Assembly: GCA_033026295.1 (NCBI GenBank)
Contig: CM065176.1
Coordinates: 6,085,705-6,149,704, forward strand
Direction: 5' to 3'
Origin: Channa striata
Taxonomy: Eukaryota; Chordata; Actinopteri; Anabantiformes; Channidae
Length of the DNA stretch: 64,000 nt
Both the position numbers and the translations under genes were made by a program. The notes below the pieces were generated by a model. It saw only the letters and a program-made list of their open reading frames with translations, did no database searches and was not told the origin of the DNA. The number at the start of each line of letters is the position of its first letter. The stretch's first letter is position 1. Positions 62,453 to 64,000 of this stretch are shown here, in pieces.

Positions 62453-64000
62453 CACTGATCTATTTGAAGAAGCCTTTGAAATGGGATAGCCTTTTCGTGA
62501 TGAATGAGACTGTTGGTCTTATACAGCTCCCGATTGAGACACAGCTTGAAGCTGCCTCTATCACGCACAAAAAGAACTGATTATTACACTATTCAACATT
62601 TCCCCTACATTTAACAGCAGTTCAAAGTTTCACTAGACGACCCCATTTAGAGTGACTTTCTGTGCATCAGTCAGACCAGAGTTTTATATTTGATTATTAG
62701 GAAGACCCCATTTCTTTGCTCCCCCTAATTGACTGGACTTTGCCTGGCTGCCATTTTGTGTCCCTTAAAATAAATACCTTATACTGGCACAGGGTAAGAC
62801 AGAGGAATTGAATAATTACATTTTGGCCTTGTATCTGGGATGGCCGGTTTACACCTGTGGCTTTACTTCTCTCTGACCCTGTTCTTGTCTGTCTCACTCA
62901 TTTTAAGATCAGTCATTTGGAGCTTCCATCAATAGCTCAAATGGCCTGTAGCACATCAGCTGCCCCTATTCAACCACTTGGCAAAATTGTACTGACAGAA
63001 TAAGAGTAACAATAAGAGTGACTATTTCTTTTACATGGCTTTTTGCATCCTTCTTTACTCCAATACTAAAATTAGTGATCTAGATGGAGTGTCCTAGTTT
63101 TATGCTTATCAGATTTTCTGCATAGCAGAGATGAAATATTTACATATTATTTTCATTTGAGGCAGCAAAATGTGGCTGTAGCCAAGATGTTACAAGCACA
63201 AGGGTCTGCGAATGTGAGTGATCTTCTGTCAGATGGCCTATATTATGATAAAATTTGCAATAAAGAAAGTATTTGTTGTTTTTAATTGGGGCCCCTTACA
63301 GATAAGCAGTGAATGATGCCAGGATCCCATTTAAAATCTACACACCAGGGACACTAGTTCAAACAAAGTGGTGTTGTTGGTCAAGCTCGAAAAAGGTTTT
63401 AATAAATTGACCACATGTGGCATATAATTTCAGCAGCTTATTCCTTGTAACCAGCCAAAAAATACTAAGCAGAGGTTTATATTTTATTCACTCTTGATTA
63501 CTGAATCTCATTGGTGTTGACCAGTATACTGATACTAGAAAGGGACTGTATCAAAATGCCCTGCCCTCAAAATGGTCTCAAAGCAGGTGGTTTTAGGATC
63601 AGATCTTTGAGAATAACGGTGTTAAATACCAAGCCTTTTTTTCCTGAGTTGCATCAGAGTGCAGCAGCAGAGCAGAGTGTGTGAGCAGCGCCGGTCTGCA
63701 GGAATCGTGGGCGTACCTGTCATCAGCACACTAACTGCAGGCAGGCAGCTCCCAGGGTGAATGAGAGACATGGTTGCAAGAACAAGAGCTCTTCACGATA
63801 ATTTACAGCTTGTAGCGAAAGCAGACACAAAAACGAAATGGGTCATTATTTTGCCTATGGAGCTGACAGTCATTAGGGTTTCTGAAATGACATTTTTTAT
63901 TTGTATTACTAGAACATGTGCAGAAAAGAGTGCAGATCTTCACCATCACATAAATCCATGCAGGCTCAAACACTTTAATGTGCTTAAAAAACACACCAGC

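Larger units (their letters stand above)
51164..64000 (+). other. gnao1: gnao1 intron 2 (continues past window end)
   Basis: The donor GTAAGT at 51164 opens an intron with no matching third gnao1 exon anywhere before 64000. A very long second intron is normal for this gene in vertebrates. Apart from the microsatellites, MITE and repeats listed separately, I see no embedded gene. A purine-rich zone spans about 57540-58250. Confidence 0.8.

Noticed and set aside
1..64000. CRISPR arrays, bacterial operons or phage genes.
   Set aside because: The window is spliced vertebrate DNA. The tandem repeats are microsatellites without unique spacers, and no prokaryote-like gene was seen.

Overview
The window is nuclear DNA of a ray-finned (teleost) fish. 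The evidence is spliced vertebrate genes with GT-AG introns, dense CA/TG microsatellites, several interspersed repeats typical of teleosts, and an hsf4 and a gnao1 gene of vertebrate type. All recognised genes lie on the + strand. HSF4 and GNAO1 are both on human 16q, so their linkage here fits old shared synteny (established knowledge plus inference).

Layout. Positions 1-850 hold decayed non-LTR retrotransposon and repeat sequence. A lone, frameshifted cytochrome P450 exon lies at 1746-1883. Two tandem 11-exon CYP2-family genes follow: copy A (2724-8206, intact, 490 aa) and copy B (10446-17844). Copy B matches A exon for exon but has one base missing in exon 8. Both share a promoter block with a TATA box. 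Positions 19067-32170 hold hsf4, with 12 coding exons and a predicted 440 aa. About 17 kb of mostly non-coding DNA follows (32.2-49.2 kb), with degenerate tandem repeats, microsatellites and one weak candidate for an unrecognised small gene (44.4-46.6 kb). A CpG-rich promoter and leader (about 49.26-50.2 kb) leads into gnao1. Only its first two coding exons are here; from 51164 to the window end is its long second intron, which carries microsatellites and a Tc1/mariner-type MITE.

Function. The CYP2 pair encodes ER-anchored haem monooxygenases of xenobiotic/lipid type. hsf4 encodes a heat-shock-family transcription factor known for its role in the lens. gnao1 encodes the alpha subunit of the neuronal Go protein. 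These are neighbours, not a pathway. I found no clear sign of an undescribed molecular system. The points most worth a second look are the single-base lesion in CYP copy B, two extra introns splitting canonical CYP2 exons in both copies, an HR-C-like segment in fish HSF4, a possible intron in the hsf4 3' UTR, and the unexplained exon cluster at 44.4-46.6 kb. Exon boundaries were worked out by hand from splice signals, reading frame and paralogue or family comparison; no alignment or database search was run.
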